A DNA stretch of 40,590 nt, from NCBI RefSeq assembly GCF_019745455.1, contig NZ_JAIETD010000007.1, forward strand, positions 1-40,590. Reading direction: 5' to 3'. Positions 17,278 through 25,414 of the stretch are shown piece after piece. The translations under genes were made by a program, and so were the position numbers. The notes under the pieces were generated by a model that saw only the letters and a program-made list of their open reading frames with translations, ran no database searches and had not been told where the DNA came from. The stretch comes from Methylobacterium sp. Lineage in GTDB: Bacteria; Pseudomonadota; Alphaproteobacteria; Rhizobiales; Beijerinckiaceae. The stretch's first letter is position 1. Each line of letters starts with the position of its first letter.

Positions 17278-18015
17278 TTAATCGTCCTCGGGGGCTCGTT
17301 GCAGGCAGGCGAGAAATCGGGAACTGCTCGCTCGCATCAGGAGGTCACGCAGCTCGGTGTCGATCGGACCGAGGCGTTCGAGCACGATCGCGGCAGCCAG
17401 TTCTGCCGCGATCTTCTCGGCTTCGTTCCGCGCCAGATACGCCTGATGTTCGGCGTGGTGCCGCTTCCGCTCCCGCTCCGCTCTTGCCTTCTTTTGGGCG
17501 CGCGCCTCCGGCGACAGCGCGGCTTCGGCCTTCACCTGAGCCTTCGCTTCAGCCGCGACCTTGCGGGCTCGCGCCACCTCATTCTTGATATCCTCGAGGC
17601 TCGGCCGCGCGCCGGTCTCGAGTTGCGCGATCACCCCGTCGCGGACGTGTTGGGGCGTGGCTGGCGCGGACAAGCTATAGACCGCCGTCATCTCCAGAAC
17701 CGACACCGTGTCGGATTTGCCGGCGAACGCCTCCGCCGCATTCATCAGGCGTTGCGCCGTCCGTTCGCTCAAGCCGAACTCAAGGGCGAGCCACGCGCCG
17801 AATCGGCCGTGCGTGATCAGGGCCTTCACCCGCGCCAGTTCGGCGCCGGCCTCCAACGCTTCCACTACGGAGCGGCGCAAGCGCGACCGGATTCGGCTCG
17901 CATCCGCCCGCAAGGCCTCCGCTAAGTCCGGTGCGAGCGCGCCGTAATCGAAGGTGGCGTCCGCTGAGGTGACCGGTGTCGCCGATGCGATGACCGCCAC
18001 AGGCCCACCTGTCAT
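17278..18015 (-). CDS. DUF3102 domain protein
   Basis: A 245-residue protein of the DUF3102 family, common on alphaproteobacterial plasmids and integrative elements and of unproved function. The family core is residues ~25-110: a helical RRSVVEALEAGAELARVK segment followed by HGRFGAWLALEFGLSERTAQ and RLMNAAEAF. It resembles a helix-turn-helix DNA-binding region. The C-terminal ~100 residues are Ala/Lys/Arg/Glu-rich and probably form a long coiled coil. The frame is open from 18150, but ATG 18015 is chosen because AGGAGG stands 7 nt before it, while upstream candidates lack such a site. It lies 158 bp downstream of the two HUH-type genes in the same direction and is probably part of the same accessory array. 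Confidence 0.8.
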   Translation of the reverse strand: MTGGPVAVIASATPVTSADATFDYGALAPDLAEALRADASRIRSRLRRSVVEALEAGAELARVKALITHGRFGAWLALEFGLSERTAQRLMNAAEAFAGKSDTVSVLEMTAVYSLSAPATPQHVRDGVIAQLETGARPSLEDIKNEVARARKVAAEAKAQVKAEAALSPEARAQKKARAERERKRHHAEHQAYLARNEAEKIAAELAAAIVLERLGPIDTELRDLLMRASSSRFLACLQRAPEDD

Positions 18016-18173
18016 CGCTGTCCTCCTACCCGATGTCCCGCCACATTCGTCCGCGGGCGTCCGTATCGGCCAGACGCGCCCACCGCGCCATGTAACTCGC
18101 TGGAAAGCCGAGTTGGCGCCGAGCGTCTTTCTTTGATCACCGAAATTCAACCCGCCCGTCCGGACCCGCCCCC

Positions 18174-19652
18174 CTACGCCGCATCCACGACGGGCTCGGT
18201 TGCGTGCGCGTCCGGCTCCGGCGGGTCGCCGAGCCCGGACCAGCTCAGCCGGATCGGCGGCAGCGACCGCGGTCCACGAAACAGTGCGTAGTCGCGGTCG
18301 CGACGCAGGGCATCCGCGGCGTCGAGCGCGTAAAGTATGCTCAACGCGTTCGGGTGCTCGCCCGGCGACCGCCGATGGGGATCAAGCACCGGTACCGCGG
18401 GGCTATCGACGAGCCCCTGGCCCGGCCGAGGCACGTAGACGCGCACGCGCGCATCGACGTGTGGGTGGCGTGCGAGCCGGTTCAGCCACTCGTGCATGTT
18501 GGCCCATTCCTGAGTTCGTGCCGAGAACTCGTCGAGTTCCCAACCGGTCGCTATCTGGTGCCAAGCCCCGCGCCGGGCGGCCGAGAAGAAGCCGCGCCGG
18601 GTGAGGCGCCGTGCCGCGACGTCGATCTCGGGCGCGACGCCGATCGGCTCGACGTCGCCGAGGTGGCGCGTGCCGGCCAACGCGCGCAACCCAAGGAGCC
18701 GGGCGAGCTGGACCCGCTCCCCGTCCAAGACGGTCCGGATCACACGCGCATCGAGCGTGGCGAGCATCAGGCGTACCGCCGACCACGCGAAGGCGACCCG
18801 CCCCGCCCGTTCGCGACGACGTGGCATGTAAATCTTCAGCGCCTCGCCCGGCGGCTTGCGGAGGATGCGGCGCAAGTGTCGATCGAGCGCCAAGCGGAAC
18901 GCCCCCCGCAGCCACCCGGGGACGTGGGCAAGGACGCGGGTGCGCAGGCCCGGTTCCGCGGCCGCGTCGTGGACGAGCACGAAGGTGTCCGGATGATCGG
19001 CCGCGAATTCCCGCCGCACGAAGTCGCCCATCGCGGCGGCGAGTTCGGCCGCAAGCCGCGCGGCGCGGGAGGCGTCGCGCACGCCGATCGCCTCCCAGTG
19101 GACGGTGACCAGGGCGTTCGGCACGATCCCGTGCTCCTGCATCAGGAACGAGACGGCATCGACGAGTTCGATCGCCATCTCGGCGGGTATGACACCCGTC
19201 TCCCACGGCGCGAGGCGGAACGGCACCAGCGGCTCGAGGAGTGCGATCGACGACGTGACGGCGCTCTTATTCTTGGGCGCGGGCAAGTCCTCCGTCACAT
19301 CGGCGTCGTCACGCGTGTCCGCGATGTCGAGCCCGGAAGCCGGCATCTCGATCGTGGGCGGCCCGGGGTAGAGATTCCGCGGGACGGGGCGGTAGCACAG
19401 CAGTACCTGGGGAAGGTCGGCCACGAGCGCCGCGATCTCAGGGTCGGGCGCAGGTACGGCGATTCCCCCGGGGTCGGCGGTGCGCAACGCGGCGAGCAGG
19501 CGCGACTGTGGGCCGTCGAACGCGACGGGCTGGATACGGGCGATCGCCTCGGGGTGGTCGAGGCCCCACAGGCGGGCAGTGCGCGCCCGCAGCTCTGGGT
19601 CCGCGATCTCGGCCACGAGGCGGAGCGGGTCGATCTCGGTGCGGTCGTTCAT
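18174..19652 (-). CDS. Degenerate HUH-endonuclease paralogue
   Basis: A 492-residue protein, unnamed by itself but clearly related to the product of the preceding gene. VIPAEMAIELVDAVSFLM (from residue 154) matches YLPAEKVIELIEAVSF, and PDTFVLVHDAAAEPGLRTRV matches PDTPLLYVLVHENALGRLHS. Where the neighbour has the metal-binding H-S-H, this protein has R237-T238-R239. Where the neighbour has YVAKSLD, this one has LMLATLD, so the tyrosine and lysine are gone too. It also carries an N-terminal extension of about 90 residues and a C-terminal extension of about 150. It should be unable to nick DNA but may keep DNA binding or pair with the active paralogue. Its ATG overlaps the upstream stop (ATGA), so the two are translated together, which argues that it is functional. 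The alignment was made by eye. Confidence 0.65.
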   Translation of the reverse strand: MNDRTEIDPLRLVAEIADPELRARTARLWGLDHPEAIARIQPVAFDGPQSRLLAALRTADPGGIAVPAPDPEIAALVADLPQVLLCYRPVPRNLYPGPPTIEMPASGLDIADTRDDADVTEDLPAPKNKSAVTSSIALLEPLVPFRLAPWETGVIPAEMAIELVDAVSFLMQEHGIVPNALVTVHWEAIGVRDASRAARLAAELAAAMGDFVRREFAADHPDTFVLVHDAAAEPGLRTRVLAHVPGWLRGAFRLALDRHLRRILRKPPGEALKIYMPRRRERAGRVAFAWSAVRLMLATLDARVIRTVLDGERVQLARLLGLRALAGTRHLGDVEPIGVAPEIDVAARRLTRRGFFSAARRGAWHQIATGWELDEFSARTQEWANMHEWLNRLARHPHVDARVRVYVPRPGQGLVDSPAVPVLDPHRRSPGEHPNALSILYALDAADALRRDRDYALFRGPRSLPPIRLSWSGLGDPPEPDAHATEPVVDAA

Positions 19653-20575
19653 GCGAGGGTCGGGGATAGGAATGTGGGCATGGCAAAGGCGGCGGCCTGA
19701 TCCTCGGCGCGGGCGCGATCGCGGCGGTGCTGGCAGAGACGTTCCTCCCAACCGTCGTAAAGCTGTGCAAACGCGCCGAGCCGTAGCGCCGAGATGTGGC
19801 CGCTGCGGGTGCGGGCTGTCGTGCTAAGCGCGATGGCGCCGCCGAGGCGTGACTTGTCGCCGATCGGCCCGGAAGCCTGCCACTTCTCAAGCTGGAGGAG
19901 TGCGCCAAGTGGGTAAATCCGGCCGTCGGCCGCGCGTATCCGCGCGTCTGGGTCGAGGCTCTTGGCAACGTAACGCACGTAACGCCATTGCGAAGCGAGC
20001 ATTCGCTGGTCCTGGCGTTGCTGAACATCGACGGTGTGCGGCGGGGGCGCTATCCCTGTGAGCTGTGCAACGCTGCGCTCGACCTGCGCGAGTAGCGCCG
20101 GCCGCGCGCCGTTTGGCAGATTGATTAGGACGTGGCTGTGCAGGCGCCCGAGCGCGTTCTCGTGGACGAGGACGTAGAGCAGCGGCGTGTCGGGGAAGGC
20201 GCTGGCGCGCGCCTTCCCGATTCGGTTCATCATGAGTGTCGTCAGCCGAGAGACTGCGCCGGGGTCGACTACCCCGCACCACGACCAGTTCACGGTGAGG
20301 AACCCATTGAGAGCGATGCCGTAGTACTGGTTAGCGAAGGAGACCGCCTCTATCAGTTCGATGACCTTCTCGGCGGGGAGGTAGACAGCTTCCGGATCGT
20401 CCACGGCCTTCCGGTCCTTGGCGATCGCGGCCTCGGTGGCGCGCTGGAGATGTGCATCTAGGCGGGCCGGCATTGAGCCCGGCATCGGCGCGTATAGGCG
20501 GTCCTCCCGTTGGACGCCGGGACGGAAGTCGTAACCGTCCTCGTCGGCGCCGAAATCGAAGGGGTTGAGGGTCAT
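19649..20575 (-). CDS. Candidate HUH-type replication or mobilisation endonuclease
   Basis: A 308-residue protein with the layout of a rolling-circle or relaxase-like HUH nuclease. A hydrophobic strand YVLVHENALG leads to RLHSHVLINLP (H146-x-H148, metal ligands). About 50 residues on comes QWRYVRYVAKSLD with Y199, Y202 and K205, matching the motif that holds the DNA-attacking tyrosine. Such enzymes nick single-stranded DNA at an origin and stay covalently attached. The start ATG has a GGGAGGG-type site ~10 nt upstream and overlaps the previous gene's stop in ATGA; the next gene overlaps in the same way, so three genes are translationally coupled. The role is probably replication or transfer of the integrative element. 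The family match rests on motifs only; similarity to inovirus Gp2-type replication proteins is possible. Confidence 0.6.
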   Translation of the reverse strand: MTLNPFDFGADEDGYDFRPGVQREDRLYAPMPGSMPARLDAHLQRATEAAIAKDRKAVDDPEAVYLPAEKVIELIEAVSFANQYYGIALNGFLTVNWSWCGVVDPGAVSRLTTLMMNRIGKARASAFPDTPLLYVLVHENALGRLHSHVLINLPNGARPALLAQVERSVAQLTGIAPPPHTVDVQQRQDQRMLASQWRYVRYVAKSLDPDARIRAADGRIYPLGALLQLEKWQASGPIGDKSRLGGAIALSTTARTRSGHISALRLGAFAQLYDGWEERLCQHRRDRARAEDQAAAFAMPTFLSPTLA

Positions 20576-21132
20576 TGCCGCTCGCCCTCCCTATGGTCAT
20601 TGCGGGTCTCCTCCGTAACGGTGACCGCAAGGTCGTCGAATAGTGACATGACGGGCGGGGCAAGGAGCTTGCACCGTCTCGGCTGTGCGCGACGCGGTGG
20701 CGGTGATCCGCGTCCCGGCCAGCGCACCCTTTGAGCACGGTCGAAGTAGTCCCGCCGGCCTGCAAGCGCACCGCCGTAGACGGTCACCTTCGTGCAAAGG
20801 TCGACGAGGCGGCGGACCAAGTCACAGCCGTAGTAGGGATCCGTGTCCCAGAGCGCCGTGGCTAGCGCGAACGGCGTGTTGCTATCGCCGAAGGCTTGGA
20901 CCGGCGTGTAGTTCCGCGGCGTCGGCTTGACGCGTATTGCCACGGTGGGGGTAACGGGCGCGGCACAACAAGTAGTGCAAAAGCACAGTGCGGATGTGAT
21001 GCGCATAAGTGAACGCTGGAACGCGTCCGTAAGCTCGGTGTCGGGTGGGACGGACGTTGACGTGGGCGGCGATGTCTTGTGATCGCTTTCGCGCGGCGTC
21101 GGCGATGCAGTGTCGAAGAGGGAGGCGGGCAT
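20572..21132 (-). CDS. Hypothetical protein, first of the HUH gene trio
   Basis: A 186-residue protein without a recognisable family. A frame is open from GTG 21171, but ATG 21132 is preferred because AAAGGA lies 5-6 nt upstream. The N-terminal ~70 residues are polar, then comes a Cys cluster (LCFCTTCC, about residues 48-55) that could bind metal. A more conserved-looking section follows (YTPVQAFGDSNTPFALATAL, then WDTDPYYGCDLVRRLVDL, about 75-115) and a basic tail. The tail (RRAQPRRCKLLAPPVMS) and the ATGA overlap with the HUH gene suggest an accessory DNA-binding partner. That function is inference. Confidence 0.5.
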   Translation of the reverse strand: MPASLFDTASPTPRESDHKTSPPTSTSVPPDTELTDAFQRSLMRITSALCFCTTCCAAPVTPTVAIRVKPTPRNYTPVQAFGDSNTPFALATALWDTDPYYGCDLVRRLVDLCTKVTVYGGALAGRRDYFDRAQRVRWPGRGSPPPRRAQPRRCKLLAPPVMSLFDDLAVTVTEETRNDHREGERQ

Positions 21133-21303
21133 GGGTGTCCTTTGGGCATGGGGGTGCGTTCGCCGCGGCACCGAGGCCGCGTGCGTGATTAGGCAAGATC
21201 GAGGTTGATTGGCCCCGGTGGGCGCGACACGCTGCAGCCGTGCACGCCGGATTGAATTAGAGAAGGAAAGGCCCGCGACCTCGGGGAGCGCGAGCGGGGA
21301 AGG

Positions 21304-21480
21304 CTACTGGAGCCGGGGCGGTGCGCTCTTCCGGATCGAGAGGAGCGTCGTGCGCACGAAGATCGCCTTCTGACGGCGGGCAACGTCGCGCAGGATCGAA
21401 GATATCGGCGAGCCGGTAATGCGCGAGCGGCACCGAACGAGGTTGCGTCGTGTTTTCGGGTTCGACTGGGCGGGTTTCAT
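21304..21480 (-). CDS. Possible small basic protein
   Basis: A 58-codon frame from ATG 21480 (MKPAQSNPKTRRNLVRC...) giving a small, strongly basic product with a mixed C-terminal half (QKAIFVRTTLLSIRKSAPP). It lies between the AlpA-like gene and the HUH trio, in the same direction, where a small element gene would be expected. No Shine-Dalgarno sequence is visible and no family is recognised, so it may be spurious. Confidence 0.25.
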   Translation of the reverse strand: MKPAQSNPKTRRNLVRCRSRITGSPISSILRDVARRQKAIFVRTTLLSIRKSAPPRLQ

Positions 21481-21572
21481 GGGGGCCTGAGATTTGAGGC
21501 AGGGGGGATTGATCGCTGCCGGTGCGAGACCGGCGGCGTCGAGGCACTGGCGATTTGTGCAGGATGCGCGGT

Positions 21573-21779
21573 CTAGGACGCGGGCTTGTCGGCGAGCGCC
21601 AGGATCACGCTCGTGGCCCAAACTGTCGTTCCGGGCGTCAGGCGGACGCCGGGCGGGAACTTGCCGGCGGCGACCTGAGCATAGAATGTAGAGCGTGAGA
21701 TCGGCAGAACCCCGTGAGGGGCCACGATCTGTCGAACGCGCAAGTAACGTGGGAGGGGATCAGGGATTGGCTGCGGCAA
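21573..21779 (-). CDS. AlpA-like excisionase/transcriptional regulator
   Basis: A 68-residue winged-helix DNA-binding protein of the AlpA/Xis type. The family pattern is plain: YLRVRQIVAP then ISRSTFYAQVAAGKFP, followed by GVRLTPGTTVWATSVILA. AlpA-type proteins control prophage or island integrase genes and may act as excision directionality factors. The start is TTG at 21779, with GGAG about 8 nt upstream; no ATG gives the complete N-terminus. It follows the integrase and hypothetical genes in the same direction, as in many P4-like elements. The 7-bp inverted repeat just upstream could be its operator. Confidence 0.75.
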   Translation of the reverse strand: MPQPIPDPLPRYLRVRQIVAPHGVLPISRSTFYAQVAAGKFPPGVRLTPGTTVWATSVILALADKPAS

Positions 21780-21815
21780 TGGCGGGCTCCGTGTTCGTTG
21801 CGGTGCCCACGGTCA

Positions 21816-21837
21816 TACGGCGCGAGAATACGCCGTA
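21816..21837. repeat. Inverted repeat between the AlpA-like gene and the coiled-coil gene
   Basis: TACGGCG (21816-21822) and CGCCGTA (21831-21837) are perfect 7-bp arms around an 8-nt spacer. The site is 37 bp before the AlpA-like start and 19 bp after the stop of the 306-residue gene. It could be an operator for the AlpA-like protein or a terminator; no T-run follows on the minus strand, which favours the operator. Confidence 0.45.
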
Positions 21838-21855
21838 GGGGACGTCGCCCTCGCT

Positions 21856-22776
21856 CTATCGGACGTCCGTTCCGGGTGGCTCGTCGTCCGCAGCGTCGTC
21901 TTCAGGAATGGCGATCCGATTGGGCTTTAATAAGCAACTGACGGCTCTGACAAGGTGATGCCGCACCCGTTTTGGTCCAAGTTCAATTCCGTTTAGAAGT
22001 AGAGCATCGCTCAAGTTCCGCGGAACTCTACTCCTCTTCTTCGCAAGCTCGCTCCTGTATGGACCGATGGCCATAACTGCCAGCAGTCCGTAGAGTGTGC
22101 CTTCCGACAGGGACGGCTTTTCGTGCAATTTTTTCTTCAGAGAGTCGACCTCGGCTCTCAGAAGCATCAGTTCGCTATTTGATGCACGCAGGGCGGATGC
22201 CAGTTCATCATTCGAACTCGGAGATTCATCACCAAAACTTCTTATTACGCTAGGAACTCCAAAGCTTTTGCTCGACAGCCATTCGAGAAATGCGCGCGGC
22301 GGGACTGTTTGGCTTAAGATACCGACATCGATCGCGCGGGAAATGTACCAGAACCGATCAGCGACTTGCTGCGCGCCCGAGTGAATGCGCCGGTTGCGCT
22401 GGACCCAGGTCAGCAGATTGTCGTTGATGCGAGGAGCAATGCCGAACGAAAGGGCGACGGCCTCCGCCACACTCCAGCCGTCGGCGTCCATCCAACGCGC
22501 CGCGTCCTCGGGGCGAAGCGGTTTCGAGATCTTCAACCAGTCGTCTTCGAGGATCGTGCGCTCGCGCTCGTAGGCGGTGGTCAGGTCTGCATTGGAGAGC
22601 GCGGCCAGTTCGTCCCAGCGTGCGTTTCGCGCGCCTGCGACGTCCTCTACGTCCTCGGCGTAGAACTCATCACTCGTCTGGTTCTCGAAGTAGGCTTCCC
22701 CTGGAAGCCCGAGTTCGCGCTCAATGAGGAACTCGATCTGCCGCCGGCGTACCTCGCTGACCTCGTTCTCATCCAT
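21856..22776 (-). CDS. Hypothetical protein following the integrase
   Basis: A 306-residue protein of unknown function. It starts at ATG 22776 with AGGAG ~9 nt upstream, inside the last codons of the integrase gene (8-nt overlap), so the two are co-translated. The N-terminal two thirds include WMDADGWSVAEAVALSFGI, which reads like a small helical recognition region seen in island proteins. Residues ~205-240 (SSNDELASALRASNSELMLL, continuing to KKLHEK) have heptad character and should form a coiled coil. The C-terminus is acidic (PEDDAADDEPPG). Codon usage in the central part is somewhat less GC-biased than in the neighbours. A role in integrase control is only suggested by position. Confidence 0.65.
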   Translation of the reverse strand: MDENEVSEVRRRQIEFLIERELGLPGEAYFENQTSDEFYAEDVEDVAGARNARWDELAALSNADLTTAYERERTILEDDWLKISKPLRPEDAARWMDADGWSVAEAVALSFGIAPRINDNLLTWVQRNRRIHSGAQQVADRFWYISRAIDVGILSQTVPPRAFLEWLSSKSFGVPSVIRSFGDESPSSNDELASALRASNSELMLLRAEVDSLKKKLHEKPSLSEGTLYGLLAVMAIGPYRSELAKKRSRVPRNLSDALLLNGIELGPKRVRHHLVRAVSCLLKPNRIAIPEDDAADDEPPGTDVR

Positions 22777-23968
22777 GCCGTTGATCTCCTGTCGATTGCG
22801 TGGTCACGAAGGCGGCCCACTCCTGCATCAGCGGACGCCGCTTATCGAGCAGGTCCCCCCGCCGGTAGGCCGCCTCGACCTTGCCCTTGATCTTGTGCGC
22901 GATCGCCATCTCGACGACCTCGTTCGGGAACGCCGTCGTCTCCGCCGCCCAGTCGCGGAACGACGAGCGGAAGCCGTGCGCCGTCACCGGGACCTTCATC
23001 CGCCGTAGAAGCATCAGGAACGCCATCTCGGAGAGCGGCTTGCCCGTCCGGCGCCCCGGGAACACGAGATCGGAGCCATCGCCGAACTCCCGCGCCCGCT
23101 CCAAGATCGCTAGCACGGGCGTGCTCAGCGGCACTCGGTGCTCGCGCTTGCCCTTCATGCGCTCGGCCGGCACTGTCCAAAGACCCTGATCGAGGGCGAA
23201 CTCCGGCCACCGCGCTCCCATGATCTCCTCGGTGCGCCCGGCCGTGAGGATCAGGAACTCGAAGGCAAGGCGGACCATCTCACCCCTCGTCTGGCGAAGT
23301 CGCGCGATGAAGACCGGCACCTCGGCCCAAGGCAGGGCCTCGTGGTGCTTGACCATGGTCGTCTGCCTCGGCAGCCCCTTCGTCACGCCGGCCACGGGGT
23401 TCTCGCCCTGCCGGAAGCCCGAGGCCTTGGCCCAGTCGAGCACCGTGCCGATGCGCTGGCGCACCCGGCGCGCGGTCTCGGGTTTCTCGAGCCAGATCGG
23501 GGTAAGCACCCGCAGGATGTCGGGGGTCTCGATCCGGTCCACCGTGCGTTCGCCGAGATCGGGGCAGACGTACTGCTGGAGCGTGTTGCGCCACTGAGCG
23601 GCGTGCTTGGCATTGCGCCAGGTGCCCGCGTTCTCAGCATGGACGCGCTCGACGGCTTCCGCGAAGGTCGGCACTGCGACCTTGGCGACGCGGCGTTCGG
23701 CGAGCGGGTCGCCACCCTCACGGGCGAGCTTGCGGTAGGAGAGCGCCTTTTCGCGCGCCTCGGCGAGCGACACGAGGGTGAGGCCGCCCAACCCGATGTC
23801 GCGGCGCCGCTCCTTGACGACCGTGCGCAGGAGCCAGCGCTTGGCCCCGCTCGGATCCACAACGAGATAGAGGCCGTTGCCATCAGCGTAGCGGCCGGGC
23901 ACCTTGAGCGCGCGGACCTGAACCGCCGTCAGCGCCTTCTCTGGGTGTCGCCCTAGCCGTTTCGTCAC
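22769..23968 (-). CDS. int: P4-type tyrosine recombinase/integrase
   Basis: A 399-residue integrase of the P4 family. The N-terminal arm-binding domain (DUF4102) is seen in ALTAVQVRALKVPGRYADGN and GLYLVVDPSGAKRWLLR. The core-binding domain spans about 100-200. Catalytic residues are all present: R245 (TAGRTEEIM), H331-x-x-R334 (AHGFRSSFRDW), H358 (AHKIKGKVEAA) and the nucleophile Y368. The start is GTG 23968 with GGAAG ~6 nt upstream. Members usually insert elements at the 3' end of tRNA genes, but I see no tRNA on either side, so the attachment site is unresolved. The integrase leads a minus-strand array running to about 14.4 kb, so it probably mobilises that block. Confidence 0.93.
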   Translation of the reverse strand: MTKRLGRHPEKALTAVQVRALKVPGRYADGNGLYLVVDPSGAKRWLLRTVVKERRRDIGLGGLTLVSLAEAREKALSYRKLAREGGDPLAERRVAKVAVPTFAEAVERVHAENAGTWRNAKHAAQWRNTLQQYVCPDLGERTVDRIETPDILRVLTPIWLEKPETARRVRQRIGTVLDWAKASGFRQGENPVAGVTKGLPRQTTMVKHHEALPWAEVPVFIARLRQTRGEMVRLAFEFLILTAGRTEEIMGARWPEFALDQGLWTVPAERMKGKREHRVPLSTPVLAILERAREFGDGSDLVFPGRRTGKPLSEMAFLMLLRRMKVPVTAHGFRSSFRDWAAETTAFPNEVVEMAIAHKIKGKVEAAYRRGDLLDKRRPLMQEWAAFVTTQSTGDQRHG

Positions 23969-24500
23969 ACGGTCTTCCGAACTCAGTACCCCACATTCGC
24001 GCCCACATCGTACGCCGGATGGGGCCGGATGACAACGGATCAGGCTGGACGGTCACATGAGCCTAAGGACCTCTGTTTACAGCGAAACACCCGACGCCTC
24101 GGACTCCTTTGGACGGGCTCGGATTGGGCGGAGGCGGACACCCCTTCCGCCAAAGTCACAAAGTCAGTGAATCTTTTGATGAGTGATTTCTTTAGATTCT
24201 GGATCCTTTACCCCAACATGGTGTCAGGCTCTGCTCTGTGGCGCTCAAATTCGGCCTAGGCGATGTCGTGCAGCCGCTGAGCCTCCAGCCGAAGGCGTTC
24301 ATGGATCGCGACGAAGCACTCAGGTCGGATGGCCGGATGAGCCACGAAGCTGGTCGGCGCACTCATACGGGCCGCCTCGCGGCTTGCGATGCTGGAGGCG
24401 GGTAGCCGGCGCCCTGAGAGCTGTGAGCCTCTCCTGCGGTGGCGGCTTACGCACGCCGCTACTGCAGGCGCAGGTGCAGGAATCCTTCGTCAGGTATCTC

Positions 24501-24516
24501 TGTGGGCATGTGGGCA
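24501..24516 (+). repeat. Tandem TGTGGGCA pair
   Basis: Two adjacent perfect copies of the octamer TGTGGGCA. A near-identical tandem pair lies at 25129-25144, and single copies flank the parA gene at 32831-32838 (same strand) and 33486-33493 (opposite strand). The arrangement suggests a protein-binding site, possibly for the partition proteins, but may be coincidental in GC-rich DNA. Confidence 0.4.
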
Positions 24517-24561
24517 AGCGGTCCGGCCTGCATGGCCGCCGGCAGGCATGTGGTTGAAGGT

Positions 24562-24825
24562 CTAAGTGAGCGATGCAAGGCCGATGGCGATCATTCCGCC
24601 GATGATCAGGACCAGAACACCCATGACCTCACCGGCATGCGATAATGTGCGCCTGACCGGCGCGACCCCCTGGCGGGACGGCTTCTCGCGCGGGAAGTCG
24701 AGGTTGAGGTAGAGCGCCATGCCGAAAGCTCGCACCAGCACAGCCGCGTCCGTGATGTCACCGGCGCGATGTGCCAGCGCAGGTGCCGGAGTATGGCGAG
24801 TGCGCTGAAATGCGTGGAAGGGCAT
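24562..24825 (-). CDS. Possible small membrane protein
   Basis: An 87-residue frame from ATG 24825 (MPFHAFQRTRHTPAPA...). Its last 20 residues, GEVMGVLVLIIGGMIAIGLA, form a clear transmembrane helix, and the middle (FGMALYLNLDFPREKPSRQG) looks like real protein sequence. A GTG 30 nt further upstream is an alternative start. No Shine-Dalgarno sequence is convincing and no family is recognised. It could be the tail of a truncated gene. Confidence 0.4.
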   Translation of the reverse strand: MPFHAFQRTRHTPAPALAHRAGDITDAAVLVRAFGMALYLNLDFPREKPSRQGVAPVRRTLSHAGEVMGVLVLIIGGMIAIGLASLT

Positions 24826-25128
24826 CGCCACAAGGCGGGCCAGGGCCTCGCACATTCAGGCGTGACGCTGGATCACCAGGGCATCGGGCGCTACCTGCCG
24901 GACGCTCGAGGCCGGTACATGGGTATCGATCGCCGCGAAAGCGGGATCGAGGTGAAAAGGGGCCTGTTCGATCGTTGCCGTGATCGGTGTCCTCCGGGGC
25001 TAAAGGACGTCGGGAGAATGGAAGGCGCGGCGGGCTGGCTCAGGCGCCGAGAAGATCGGGCGCTGGGTCCACCGCCGTGATCGGATAGCTCGGGTTTGCG
25101 GGCTCGCAGGCTTGCAGGCGATTTATCT

Positions 25129-25144
25129 TGTGGGCCTGTGGGCA
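25129..25144 (+). repeat. Tandem TGTGGGC(C/A) pair
   Basis: TGTGGGCC directly followed by TGTGGGCA, the same layout as the pair at 24501-24516 with one base difference, and both followed by A. It lies about 120 bp before the start of the gene scrap that precedes the alarmone hydrolase gene. Confidence 0.4.
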
Positions 25145-25264
25145 AATGGGATTGACGGCAGTGTGAAGCGTTAAGGCTTGCGGCCTTGGCGAGCTGCCAC
25201 GTGCCTTCGAGCGCCGCTGACTGGCAGACCCCCATCCTCACTAGTGGCCTGACCACGGTCCTTG

Positions 25265-25414
25265 GTGGGCAAGGGCTACGCGATTGATCTCCTCGCTGCA
25301 GTGTCGGCCAGCCAGTTCGCGCCCGGCATTGTCAAAGACCCTGAGATCAAGGAAGCTTCAGAGCGTAGCGCGGTCCCTACCGCGATCCTGCTGGCGATGC
25401 CGGTGAAGGCATGA
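25265..25414 (+). pseudogene. Gene fragment A (G-K-G-Y-A motif), coupled to the alarmone hydrolase gene
   Basis: A 49-codon frame from GTG 25265 reads VGKGYAIDLLAAVSASQFAP..., ending ...TAILLAMPVKA. Its stop overlaps the next gene's start in ATGA. A TGA at 25250-25252 closes the frame upstream, so it is either a tiny gene or the tail of a broken one. A homologous fragment lies at 27645-27887: both share G-x-G-Y-A-x-D-L-x-A-A, then S-x-F-A, then AILLA in register, and the identical 13-mer CGATCCTGCTGGC. The family is not known to me. Confidence 0.45.

Larger units (their letters stand above)
23969..25264. other. Sparse region right of the integrase
   Basis: About 1.3 kb of mostly non-coding or decayed DNA. 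An AT-richer pocket lies at 24140-24250, next to where the integrase would act, and is a reasonable place to look for the attachment site. No tRNA gene is visible. A minus-strand 36-codon frame at 24256-24366 (MSAPTSFVAHPAIRPECF...) has coding-like bias and AGGCGG 5 nt upstream, but is too short to call. Two tandem TGTGGGCA-type repeats and one small membrane-protein candidate are listed separately. Confidence 0.45.

Noticed and set aside
18016..18150. Longer start of the DUF3102 gene
   Set aside because: The extra 45 residues precede a perfect AGGAGG with ATG at 18015 and do not resemble the family.
18204..19700. 498-codon plus-strand frame
   Set aside because: It runs antisense through the HUH paralogue, has a composition (many Arg, Gly, His, Asp) typical of GC-rich shadows, and matches no family.
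23969..24260. tRNA attachment site for the integrase
   Set aside because: No tRNA fold or 3'-end duplicate could be found by eye on either side of the integrase gene.
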